From assembly GCA_027057185.1 (NCBI GenBank), contig JALUJE010000230.1, positions 1 through 8,056 on the forward strand: a stretch of DNA of 8,056 nt, in the 5' to 3' direction. Under the pieces are notes generated by a model. The model had not been told where the DNA came from. It worked only from the letters and a program-made list of their open reading frames with translations, and made no database searches. Both the position numbers and the translations under genes were made by a program. Origin of the DNA: Helicobacteraceae bacterium (GTDB taxonomy: Bacteria > Campylobacterota > Campylobacteria > Campylobacterales > Sulfurimonadaceae). This document shows positions 1 through 5,929 of the stretch, one piece after another (within the stretch, counting starts at the first letter, position 1; every line of letters begins with the position of its first letter).

Positions 1-437
1 TTCATAAAGGAGCGGACAAACAAAGTATACAAGCAACTCTTGACAAGGCCAATGCACTCCGTAAGCGACTTCTTAAGGGCGAAGATTTCGCCAGCTTGGC
101 AAAAGAATACTCTCAAAGTCGCGAAGCCAATGAAAGCAACGGCAGTTTAGGCTTTATAAAAAAAGGATATATGCCTCTTCCTTTTGAAAACGTTGCATTT
201 TCTCTGAAAAAAGGAGATATCAGTAAGCCAATCCTGACAGAATTTGGTTATCATATCATTAAAGTGACCGACAAACTTCCTGAGCGCATAGCTCCCTATG
301 AAGAGGTAAAAGAGTTTATTCGTAAATATCTGCAAGAGAGAGAAATCATCAAGAACACTCTGACACATCTTAAAAAACTTCGTGATGAGGCAGATATTGA
401 GATCATTGAAACTTCAGGAAAGTCATCCGGTCACTAA
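1..437 (+). CDS. Parvulin-type peptidyl-prolyl cis-trans isomerase, C-terminal part (5' end outside window)
   Basis: The reading frame is open from the window edge (first full codon at 3) and encodes 144 residues up to a TAA at 435-437. A TTG at 96 lies in frame, but coding similarity continues upstream of it (GEDFASLAKEYSQ), so it is internal and not the start. The visible part is a near-complete PpiC/SurA rotamase domain. It has the family's F-x-x-LA-x-x-YS helix, then GSLGFIKKGYM, then FENVAFSLKKGDIS, then the diagnostic FGYHIIKV strand. A charged helix and a polar tail (ETSGKSSGH) follow. Family members catalyse proline isomerisation and act as folding chaperones for exported proteins, usually in the periplasm. 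The missing N-terminus should hold a signal peptide or lipobox and a SurA_N-like chaperone helix bundle. Its place just upstream of a secreted beta-propeller and a secreted cytochrome suggests it helps fold or export them (inference). The fold call is firm; the client is not. Confidence 0.9.
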   Translation, partial: HKGADKQSIQATLDKANALRKRLLKGEDFASLAKEYSQSREANESNGSLGFIKKGYMPLPFENVAFSLKKGDISKPILTEFGYHIIKVTDKLPERIAPYEEVKEFIRKYLQEREIIKNTLTHLKKLRDEADIEIIETSGKSSGH

Positions 438-461
438 AATGGCTTGAAACTATGGTTGTTG

Positions 462-475
462 GCTCCATCTGGAGC
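462..475 (+). other. Small hairpin between the isomerase and NHL genes
   Basis: A perfect 5-bp inverted repeat, GCTCC-ATCT-GGAGC, with a 4-base loop lies 24 bases after the isomerase stop codon. No U-tract follows, so it is a poor intrinsic terminator. It could be an RNA stability or processing element in a shared transcript, or chance. The rest of the 79-bp gap shows only the ribosome binding site described next. Confidence 0.2.
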
Positions 476-503
476 TTGATGAATATTCTCATTATGTCAT
501 AAT

Positions 504-509
504 AAAGGA
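504..509 (+). promoter_or_regulatory. Ribosome binding site of the NHL-repeat gene
   Basis: AAAGGA sits 7 bases before the ATG at 517. It fixes that ATG as the start, which is directly followed by a basic and then hydrophobic signal peptide. Confidence 0.7.
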
Positions 510-516
510 TTGTCTC

Positions 517-2436
517 ATGAAGAAAACACAGACCATATCACGACATTGTATCATTCATGTCTTGGCATTGTTACTGTTAATATCTACAATAGTGCATGCA
601 GCACCAGAGGCCTATTATTCGCTTGAAAATAGAGTACAGCAAGACAACAGCCAACTTCGCAATCCTAAAGGTATTGCACTCGACAGTTTGGGTAATATTT
701 ATATAGCAGATACCGAGAACCATCGCATTCAAAAATTTGTGCCCGGCAGCACCGAGGGTATCACTGTAGCCGGAGGTCATGGTCAAGGTGCCGCTTCAAA
801 CCAATTGCATACGCCCTATGACGTTGCCATAGACAGCAACAACAATCTCTATGTCTCTGATACTTTTAACCATCGTATTCAAAAATTCACCCCGGGAAGC
901 ACTGAAGGTATTACCGTTGCAGGGGGTCATGGTCAAGGTAATGCTGCCAATCAACTCAATACTCCTTACGGTATTGCTGTAGACAAAAATGGAACACTCT
1001 ATGTTGCCGATGTTTTCAATGGACGTATTCTAAAATTTGCACCCGGAAGCCGTAAAGGCGTTATCCTTATTGGACAAGGTAGTTCTATATTGGCTGGAGA
1101 TCAACTCTATTTTCTGACAGATATTGCCATAGACAACAATGGAATACTTTATATTGCCGATAAGTTAAATCATAAAATTCAAAAATTCACTCCCAAAAAT
1201 GCTACGCTTGTCACCGTGGCCGGAGGTCATGGCAAAGGTTCTGCTACAAATCAATTACATGCACCCAGAAGCATTATTCTTGATAAGCAGCATAATCTGT
1301 ATGTCGCCGATAGCGGCAACCACCGTATTCAAAAATTTATCTCAGGAAGTCTTCAAGGTATCACAATTGCCGGAGGTCACGGTGAGGGTGTTGCCAGAAA
1401 TCAGCTATCTAACCCCCAAGATCTTGTACGTGGAGCTAATGGAACACTCTACGTTGTAGATACCGCAAACCAGAGGATCCAAAAATTTTCTCCCAAAAAC
1501 ACGAAAGGTATTACAATAGCCGGTAGTAGTCACTCGCATAATGAGCTCATCCCTTTTCATGCTCCTCGAAGTGTTGCCATCGGAAAATCCGGAGCTATTT
1601 ATGTTGCCGATACTCTTAACCATCGTATACTAAAATTTACTTCTGGCAATACAGAGGGAATCGTAGTGGCCGGAGGAACTACCAAGGGTTCAGCTATGGA
1701 TCAATTAAACCGTCCTCTAGGTATTTTTCTTGATTCCCATGAAAATCTTTACGTTACCGATAGTGACAACCATCGCATTCAAAAATTTTCTCCCGGAAAC
1801 ACTGAAGGCGTTACCGTCGCCGGAGGAAATGGAGAAGGGGCAGCTCAAAATCAACTACGCTATCCACGCAGTGCAGCACTCGATACAGATGGTAACCTTT
1901 ATGTCGTGGATACTGCAAATCAGAGAGTTCAGAAATTTTTTCCCGAAACTGCTGAAGGCATCACCGTTGCCGGGAAACACGGTAATCGTTTTATTATGAC
2001 ACGCCTGCATGATCCCAGTGGTATTGCTATTGATAAAAACAGTAATCTTTATATTACTACCGGTCATCAGGTTCAAAAACTCATACCGCACACTGCGCAG
2101 GTTGTAACTGTAGCCGGTACCCCCGGTTATGGATCAGATGCCAACCAACTAAACAGACCTTCTGATCTCACACTCGACCAAGAAGGAAATCTTTACGTTG
2201 TCGATACCAATAATCAACGTATTCAAAAATTCACTCCCGGCAGCGCCATAGGAATAACCGTAGCCGGAGGAAATGGATACGGCTCGGACATGAATCAGCT
2301 CAATGGTCCTGGCGGTATTGCACTCGATGCCACTCAAACCTTCTATGTGGCCGATACCCAAAACAATCGTATTCAGTTCTTTAGTACCGCATCATCAGCA
2401 ACATCTTCCGCTCTTATGTTGTATCTACTCCAATAA
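517..2436 (+). CDS. Secreted NHL-repeat beta-propeller protein (12 repeats)
   Basis: The protein has 639 residues. Residues 1-28 form a Sec signal peptide: basic MKKTQTISRH, a hydrophobic core, and a predicted cleavage after VHA. No lipobox is visible, so the mature protein should be soluble in the periplasm or exported. From residue 47 to the end it consists of twelve tandem NHL repeats. Each follows the pattern L-x-x-P-x-x-(IV)-x-(LIV)-D, then G-x-(LI)Y(VI)-x-D, then NHRIQKF, then G(IV)TVAGG. Ten intact repeats are exactly 50 residues; repeat 10 has 48, and repeat 12 is truncated by the C-terminus. NHL repeats fold as propeller blades used for protein or ligand binding, and no catalytic residues are evident. 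The C-terminus leaves the repeat pattern as a Ser/Thr/Ala stretch (STASSATSSA) ending in the hydrophobic LMLYLLQ. The gene lies 79 bp behind the isomerase gene and 144 bp ahead of the cytochrome gene, all on one strand. A scaffold or partner for the cytochrome, like the beta-propeller protein of the Geobacter osc cluster, is plausible but inferred. Confidence 0.9.
   Translation: MKKTQTISRHCIIHVLALLLLISTIVHAAPEAYYSLENRVQQDNSQLRNPKGIALDSLGNIYIADTENHRIQKFVPGSTEGITVAGGHGQGAASNQLHTPYDVAIDSNNNLYVSDTFNHRIQKFTPGSTEGITVAGGHGQGNAANQLNTPYGIAVDKNGTLYVADVFNGRILKFAPGSRKGVILIGQGSSILAGDQLYFLTDIAIDNNGILYIADKLNHKIQKFTPKNATLVTVAGGHGKGSATNQLHAPRSIILDKQHNLYVADSGNHRIQKFISGSLQGITIAGGHGEGVARNQLSNPQDLVRGANGTLYVVDTANQRIQKFSPKNTKGITIAGSSHSHNELIPFHAPRSVAIGKSGAIYVADTLNHRILKFTSGNTEGIVVAGGTTKGSAMDQLNRPLGIFLDSHENLYVTDSDNHRIQKFSPGNTEGVTVAGGNGEGAAQNQLRYPRSAALDTDGNLYVVDTANQRVQKFFPETAEGITVAGKHGNRFIMTRLHDPSGIAIDKNSNLYITTGHQVQKLIPHTAQVVTVAGTPGYGSDANQLNRPSDLTLDQEGNLYVVDTNNQRIQKFTPGSAIGITVAGGNGYGSDMNQLNGPGGIALDATQTFYVADTQNNRIQFFSTASSATSSALMLYLLQ
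655..2433 (+). repeat. Twelve tandem 150-bp units encoding NHL blades
   Basis: Units start at 655, 805, 955, 1105, 1255, 1405, 1555, 1705, 1855, 2005, 2149 and 2299. All are 150 bp except unit 10 (144 bp, two codons lost around the usual D-x-x-NHR segment, giving YITTGHQVQKL) and the truncated unit 12 (135 bp). They are diverged at DNA level, but a core like CATCGTATTCAAAAATT recurs at the same place in many units (for example near 721, 871 and 1321). Units 1 and 2 are the most alike, sharing the peptide PGSTEGITVAGGHGQG. Unit lengths are multiples of three, so unequal recombination would add or remove blades without a frameshift. Confidence 0.92.
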
Positions 2437-2546
2437 GATACTTTTGAAATCAGAATCATCTCTGTATGGTTTTGATACTTCCGAGTTACGTATTACTATT
2501 AATTATAGCTTTATAGCCGCATAGAAAACATAACTAATGAAAAACA

Positions 2547-2555
2547 TGATATAAT
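2547..2555 (+). promoter_or_regulatory. Candidate extended -10 promoter for the cytochrome gene
   Basis: TGATATAAT combines a perfect TATAAT hexamer (2550-2555) with an upstream TG, the extended -10 arrangement. No convincing -35 box lies 16-18 bases upstream, but housekeeping promoters of Campylobacterota often have a weak -35. Transcription would begin near 2562, leaving a leader of about 19 bases that still contains the ribosome binding site. The remainder of the 144-bp gap from 2437 is AT-rich, with no stable hairpin, so read-through from the NHL gene is also possible. AT-rich gaps give such matches by chance, hence moderate confidence. Confidence 0.45.
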
Positions 2556-2569
2556 AGGTAGTATAATTT

Positions 2570-2573
2570 GGAG
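2570..2573 (+). promoter_or_regulatory. Ribosome binding site of the multiheme cytochrome gene
   Basis: GGAG, 7 bases before the ATG at 2581, selects that ATG over the in-frame ATG four codons later. The chosen start gives a complete signal peptide. Confidence 0.7.
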
Positions 2574-2580
2574 TCAAAAA

Positions 2581-4647
2581 ATGAAACTTACAATGAACTA
2601 TCTTGTTTTATCTATTTTTAGCCTGTTCACACTGGGCATCACACATCTGAGTGCCGGTATTATCAATACCAAACATAATCTTTCCGTTTCCAATACTGCC
2701 GGAACCATCAAAGCACAATCAGAAACTGAAATCTGTGTCTTTTGTCATATTCCCCATCAGGCTCGCCCTTTGGGAAAGCCTCTTTGGAATCGGAGCATGC
2801 CGACATCCAACTACACCATGTATGACAGTACATACCTGCGCCGTTTGGGCTACCCGGAAATGGCATCGGATCTTGGAACCCTCAACGACACTCCGGGTGC
2901 GCTCTCCCGTCAGTGTCTGAGCTGTCATGACGGCACGGTTGCCGTTGGTGCCGTCTTTAAATTGCGGCGTGAATTTATGAATGGTAATGCCATTGCCATG
3001 GATGGCACCGATGGTGATGGTACTATTCCTGCGACGGCAGCAGGTTTTATTGGAACGGATCTCTCCGTGCATCACCCTGTCGGTGTAGAGTACAATCCTA
3101 CCATAACCAAAAACTTTGATGTCGGTACACGCTCTTCAGAACTTAAAGTTGTCCCCGATGCTCCCATTAAGTTATTTAATTATGGTGGTAAAAAATATGT
3201 GGAGTGCTCCTCATGCCACGACCCTCATAAAGAAAATAAAGCATTCTTGCGGGTAGATTCGGGAGGAAATCACGCTAGAAATATGCGAGATACCTGTATG
3301 TCATGCCACGATAAAAGTGGCGGTGACCCCTGGCCGACAACCCATCAGGTTATTGGAATGCCCTATACCGATCCCAATGTTCTGAGCAAATACGGTTCTA
3401 CAAAACCGAGTGATTTTTTCTGTGTCAATTGTCATACGCCACACAATGGAGAGGGTGACTACCTCTTACGAAAAGTAGAGCAACAGACCTGTTTTCAAGG
3501 CGCGGCATCGTCTCCAGGGCTCTCGTCGTGTCACGGCACCGGAACGGTTGGTGGCGTCGATATTGAGTCGGTGCTCTCGCGAATGTATGCCCACCCTGTT
3601 AACCTTATTGATGGTGAACATACCGATCTTGATGTCTTTTACGGTACCGGTACCACACGTTTTCCTGCCGGAAGTAAAGGCGTCAGCTGGGACGACTCCA
3701 AACATGCAGAATGTATGGATTGCCATAACCCGCATCGACTCGGGAGTAATGCGCATGTCCCCAAAGGACAATGGTACCCTACGACACCGACCAATGCCGT
3801 ATCTGATATACTCAGAAATGTCACCGGAGTCGAGCCAAACTGGACCCCTCGAGGCACGCAACCTACAACCTTCACTACTCTAGAATCGGCAGATAAAGAG
3901 TACCAAATCTGTCTCAAATGCCACTCCTACTGGGGCATTGGATCCGCTCCAGATGGGGTATCGGGACATCTGCTGGTCAATGAAGGCGTTTATGCTACCG
4001 ATCAGGCATGGGAGTTCAACCCCAACAATCGCTCGGGGCATCCGGTTGTTATGTCACTTGAGAGCAGACCCGGTTCCAGTGCGCCCAAAGCGCTAAAAGC
4101 AGAGCAACTGGTAACACCTTGGAATGCCAACCCCGGGTTTGTCACCATGTACTGTTCCGATTGCCATGGCGCTGACAATGAGCTTGCAGGAGATCCTCGA
4201 GGACCACACGGATCCAATATGAAATTTATGCTCAAGGGCGAGCGAAAATATTGGCCGACCAAGCCTAGTGGCGAACTCTATACGGCAAATGATATATTCA
4301 ATGGCGGAGATACGGATCTCTTCTGTGCAAACTGCCATGATTTGACCCAAGTCACGGCTCACTGGTTTAAAGCCAATTCAGAATCTATCGGTTTTCCTGC
4401 AATGAACATATCTTGTGTTACCTGCCATGTTGCAATTCCTCACGGCTCTAAAATATCGCGCCTCATGGGCTACAACACCTTTCCTGAGCCCTATAATTAC
4501 AACGGTAACTCTTTAAAACTGGACGGGTATGCCAAAGCCGTAGCAAAATCGGGTATCGATCTCTCTTATGCTTATTCACTCGATGCCGCATGCAGTTGTC
4601 ATGACGGACACAACGGCACTCAGCCATATGAAGACTTCATCCCCTAA
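2581..4647 (+). CDS. Secreted multiheme cytochrome c, 10 CXXCH plus 2 atypical heme sites
   Basis: The 688-residue protein begins with a Sec signal peptide (residues 1-25, predicted cleavage after LSA). Ten canonical CXXCH heme c motifs start at residues 52, 112, 209, 239, 281, 378, 444, 525, 582 and 612. Two atypical candidates are CX12CH (304-318) and CXCH (671-674). Several motifs read CXXCHxPH (52, 209, 281, 378), the signature of doubled-CXXCH domains, in which the extra His ligates a neighbouring heme. Outside the attachment motifs I count 19 other His residues (for example H32, H164, H165, H338, H487, H543, H621), enough for bis-His ligation of twelve hemes. The N-terminal INTKHNLS followed by ETEICVFCHIPH, and then CLSCHDGTVAVGA, resemble large multiheme cytochromes of Geobacter and relatives (from memory). 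There are no transmembrane segments after the signal peptide and no enzyme-specific active-site motif such as CXXCK, so electron transfer is the likely role, in the periplasm or outside the cell. It ends 11 bp from the convergent rpoN stop codon. Confidence 0.93.
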   Translation: MKLTMNYLVLSIFSLFTLGITHLSAGIINTKHNLSVSNTAGTIKAQSETEICVFCHIPHQARPLGKPLWNRSMPTSNYTMYDSTYLRRLGYPEMASDLGTLNDTPGALSRQCLSCHDGTVAVGAVFKLRREFMNGNAIAMDGTDGDGTIPATAAGFIGTDLSVHHPVGVEYNPTITKNFDVGTRSSELKVVPDAPIKLFNYGGKKYVECSSCHDPHKENKAFLRVDSGGNHARNMRDTCMSCHDKSGGDPWPTTHQVIGMPYTDPNVLSKYGSTKPSDFFCVNCHTPHNGEGDYLLRKVEQQTCFQGAASSPGLSSCHGTGTVGGVDIESVLSRMYAHPVNLIDGEHTDLDVFYGTGTTRFPAGSKGVSWDDSKHAECMDCHNPHRLGSNAHVPKGQWYPTTPTNAVSDILRNVTGVEPNWTPRGTQPTTFTTLESADKEYQICLKCHSYWGIGSAPDGVSGHLLVNEGVYATDQAWEFNPNNRSGHPVVMSLESRPGSSAPKALKAEQLVTPWNANPGFVTMYCSDCHGADNELAGDPRGPHGSNMKFMLKGERKYWPTKPSGELYTANDIFNGGDTDLFCANCHDLTQVTAHWFKANSESIGFPAMNISCVTCHVAIPHGSKISRLMGYNTFPEPYNYNGNSLKLDGYAKAVAKSGIDLSYAYSLDAACSCHDGHNGTQPYEDFIP
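3490..3534 (+). other. Atypical heme-attachment candidate CX12CH in the cytochrome
   Basis: Cys304 is followed by twelve residues and then Cys317-His318 (TCFQGAASSPGLSSCHGTG). It occupies the place where a regular heme motif is expected, 18 residues after CVNCH and ahead of an AHPV segment (337-340) that probably supplies a distal His. It looks like a canonical site with about ten residues inserted between the two cysteines. Alternatively only Cys317 forms a thioether bond, or the site carries no heme. Confidence 0.6.
4591..4602 (+). other. Atypical CXCH heme-attachment candidate at the cytochrome C-terminus
   Basis: The codons TGC AGT TGT CAT encode CSCH at residues 671-674 in the context LDAACSCHDGHNG. 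The spacing is one residue short of CXXCH. The CHDG that follows is typical of a heme site. It can also be read as AxxCH (Ala670-Cys-Ser-Cys-His), with one thioether bond from Cys673. Confidence 0.6.
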
Positions 4648-4658
4648 ACAGAACACAC

Positions 4659-5927
4659 TTAGTTGTGGTGCAGTCTGTAGAGTTTTCTACGCTCTGATGA
4701 GCCGGCAATATTGAGCTGTTTACGGTATTTTGCAATGGTGCGTCGCACCATAGTGATTTTGAATTTTTTGGTAATCAACTCCAGGAGTTTCATATCACTC
4801 AAAGGTTTTTCCCGTGACTCTTCTTTGATCAGTACACTCAAATATGCCTTAATTGCCGCATTTGAGACATCCTCGTCTATTGCCGTGGTAAAAAACTCTT
4901 TCATAGCAAAAACACCACGTTCACATGCAATATATTTGTTCGCAATGGCACGAGAAATGGTTGAGGGATTATGCCCAAATTCATCGGCTAACATTTTTAA
5001 GGTTAACGGTTTTCGATCCCCGCCAATAAAAAAGTCATACTGATACTCTACAATCATTAAACCCACTTTATAGAGTGTGGCACGACGCATATCGAGTGCA
5101 TCAACCAGACTTTTTGCCTCTTTGATTTTTTCCGTCACAAAAGCATGTTCTACAGCATATTGTGTCTCTATATGTATAGTCGGATAATAAGCATCATTTA
5201 AGCGTACTTCAATATTGCCCTCATCGTCGAAAAATATCATTAAATCGGGAATAACCTGTAAGGGTACTTCCAAATACTCTATTGCCGGCGGATTTTTAAA
5301 TTTCTGAATTGCCCGTAACGCTTCTTCAAAATCATCTTCTCTTGAAAAGGTGTGAATATGTTCAAGTGCATCAATCATCTGTTGTGCCAAAATATAGGCG
5401 CCATCACTAATGTCACTGGACTCAAGCTGAAAATGAAAACATTCTTGAATATTGCGAGCACCGATACCCGTCGGTTCTACATGTAAAAACCGTCGGCGTA
5501 CGTTCTCAAACGTCTCCATCTCAATATGATGCTGTTTACAAAACGTTTTGCTATCGCCCTCATAATAGCCGTTTTCATCCAGATTCTCAACAATAAAACG
5601 GGCAATTCCCTCTGAAAGCGGTGTAGGGAATAGTGGCGCACCCAACTGTTCTTCAAGCACATCATACAACGACTTTGGCGCTATCGTTAACGCTTCAATC
5701 TTCTCACTGCTGGAATTGCTGACGTATCCACCAAGAATTTTTTTGGGTATTTTTTTCTCAAGGTTTTCTTCAAATCCCGAACGTACCTCAATAAGCGGAT
5801 TGGCTTCGACAAATGGAGCGATAACCTCATTGAGATCACTTAAACTCGAGTGCAGAACGGGCAGCCAGTTACGCAGTGTATTTGAAAGCTTGTTTTTGGT
5901 CTCAACACTCTGTCTGACTTTAAGCAT
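4659..5927 (-). CDS. rpoN: RNA polymerase sigma-54 factor
   Basis: This 422-residue protein shows the full sigma-54 layout. Region I (about 1-50) contains WLPVLHSSLSDLNEVIAPF and ends in EANPLIEV. Core-binding repeats follow, with ENLDENGYYEG (about 114-124) and VEPTGIGARNIQECF (150-164) matching the family's LDENGYL and P-x-G-(VI)-GARxLxECL blocks. The helix-turn-helix LADEFGHNPSTISRAIANKY spans about 313-332, with GVFAMKEFF after it. The RpoN box VRRTIAKYRKQL at 394-405 reads the -24 element. Sigma-54 directs core RNA polymerase to -24/-12 promoters that need AAA+ activators; in Campylobacterota it commonly serves flagellar genes. Region I has only one Gln in its first 50 residues, unlike the Gln-rich form of enterics, and the protein is shorter than the roughly 480 residues usual in Gammaproteobacteria; I believe both are normal for this lineage. 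It starts 2 bp after the lptB stop codon without a clear Shine-Dalgarno sequence, suggesting translational coupling. Confidence 0.96.
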   Translation of the reverse strand: MLKVRQSVETKNKLSNTLRNWLPVLHSSLSDLNEVIAPFVEANPLIEVRSGFEENLEKKIPKKILGGYVSNSSSEKIEALTIAPKSLYDVLEEQLGAPLFPTPLSEGIARFIVENLDENGYYEGDSKTFCKQHHIEMETFENVRRRFLHVEPTGIGARNIQECFHFQLESSDISDGAYILAQQMIDALEHIHTFSREDDFEEALRAIQKFKNPPAIEYLEVPLQVIPDLMIFFDDEGNIEVRLNDAYYPTIHIETQYAVEHAFVTEKIKEAKSLVDALDMRRATLYKVGLMIVEYQYDFFIGGDRKPLTLKMLADEFGHNPSTISRAIANKYIACERGVFAMKEFFTTAIDEDVSNAAIKAYLSVLIKEESREKPLSDMKLLELITKKFKITMVRRTIAKYRKQLNIAGSSERRKLYRLHHN

Positions 5928-5929
5928 GA

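Noticed and set aside
96..437. A free-standing 113-residue gene starting at TTG 96
   Set aside because: The reading frame is open back to the window edge, and the residues before it complete the parvulin domain's first helix, so this is the end of a longer gene.
476..503. TTGATG-N16-CATAAT as a promoter for the NHL gene
   Set aside because: Transcription would start at about 510, after the AAAGGA ribosome binding site at 504-509 and only about 7 bases before the ATG, so the message would lack its ribosome binding site.
655..2433. The 150-bp tandem repeats as a CRISPR array or non-coding satellite
   Set aside because: The periodicity is fully explained by NHL protein repeats in one uninterrupted frame, and the repeats are diverged at synonymous and non-synonymous positions.
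2437..2480. GATACTT direct repeat at 2437 and 2474
   Set aside because: A 7-base match 37 bases apart in AT-rich DNA is expected by chance and is not near the promoter candidate.
2562..2567. A second TATAAT just before the cytochrome gene
   Set aside because: It lies immediately upstream of the GGAG at 2570, so a start from it would fall at or beyond the ribosome binding site. The copy at 2550-2555 is better placed and has an upstream TG.
3466..3917. Long antisense open frames of 92-131 codons opposite the cytochrome gene
   Set aside because: They are unremarkable in composition, overlap each other, have no recognisable domain, and lie opposite a firmly identified gene.
5060..5100. TGGCACG as the -24 element of a sigma-54 promoter inside rpoN
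   Set aside because: The -12 TTGC element is absent at the required distance (ATAT is found), and the site is within coding sequence. A similar TGGCACG near 4946 fails the same way.
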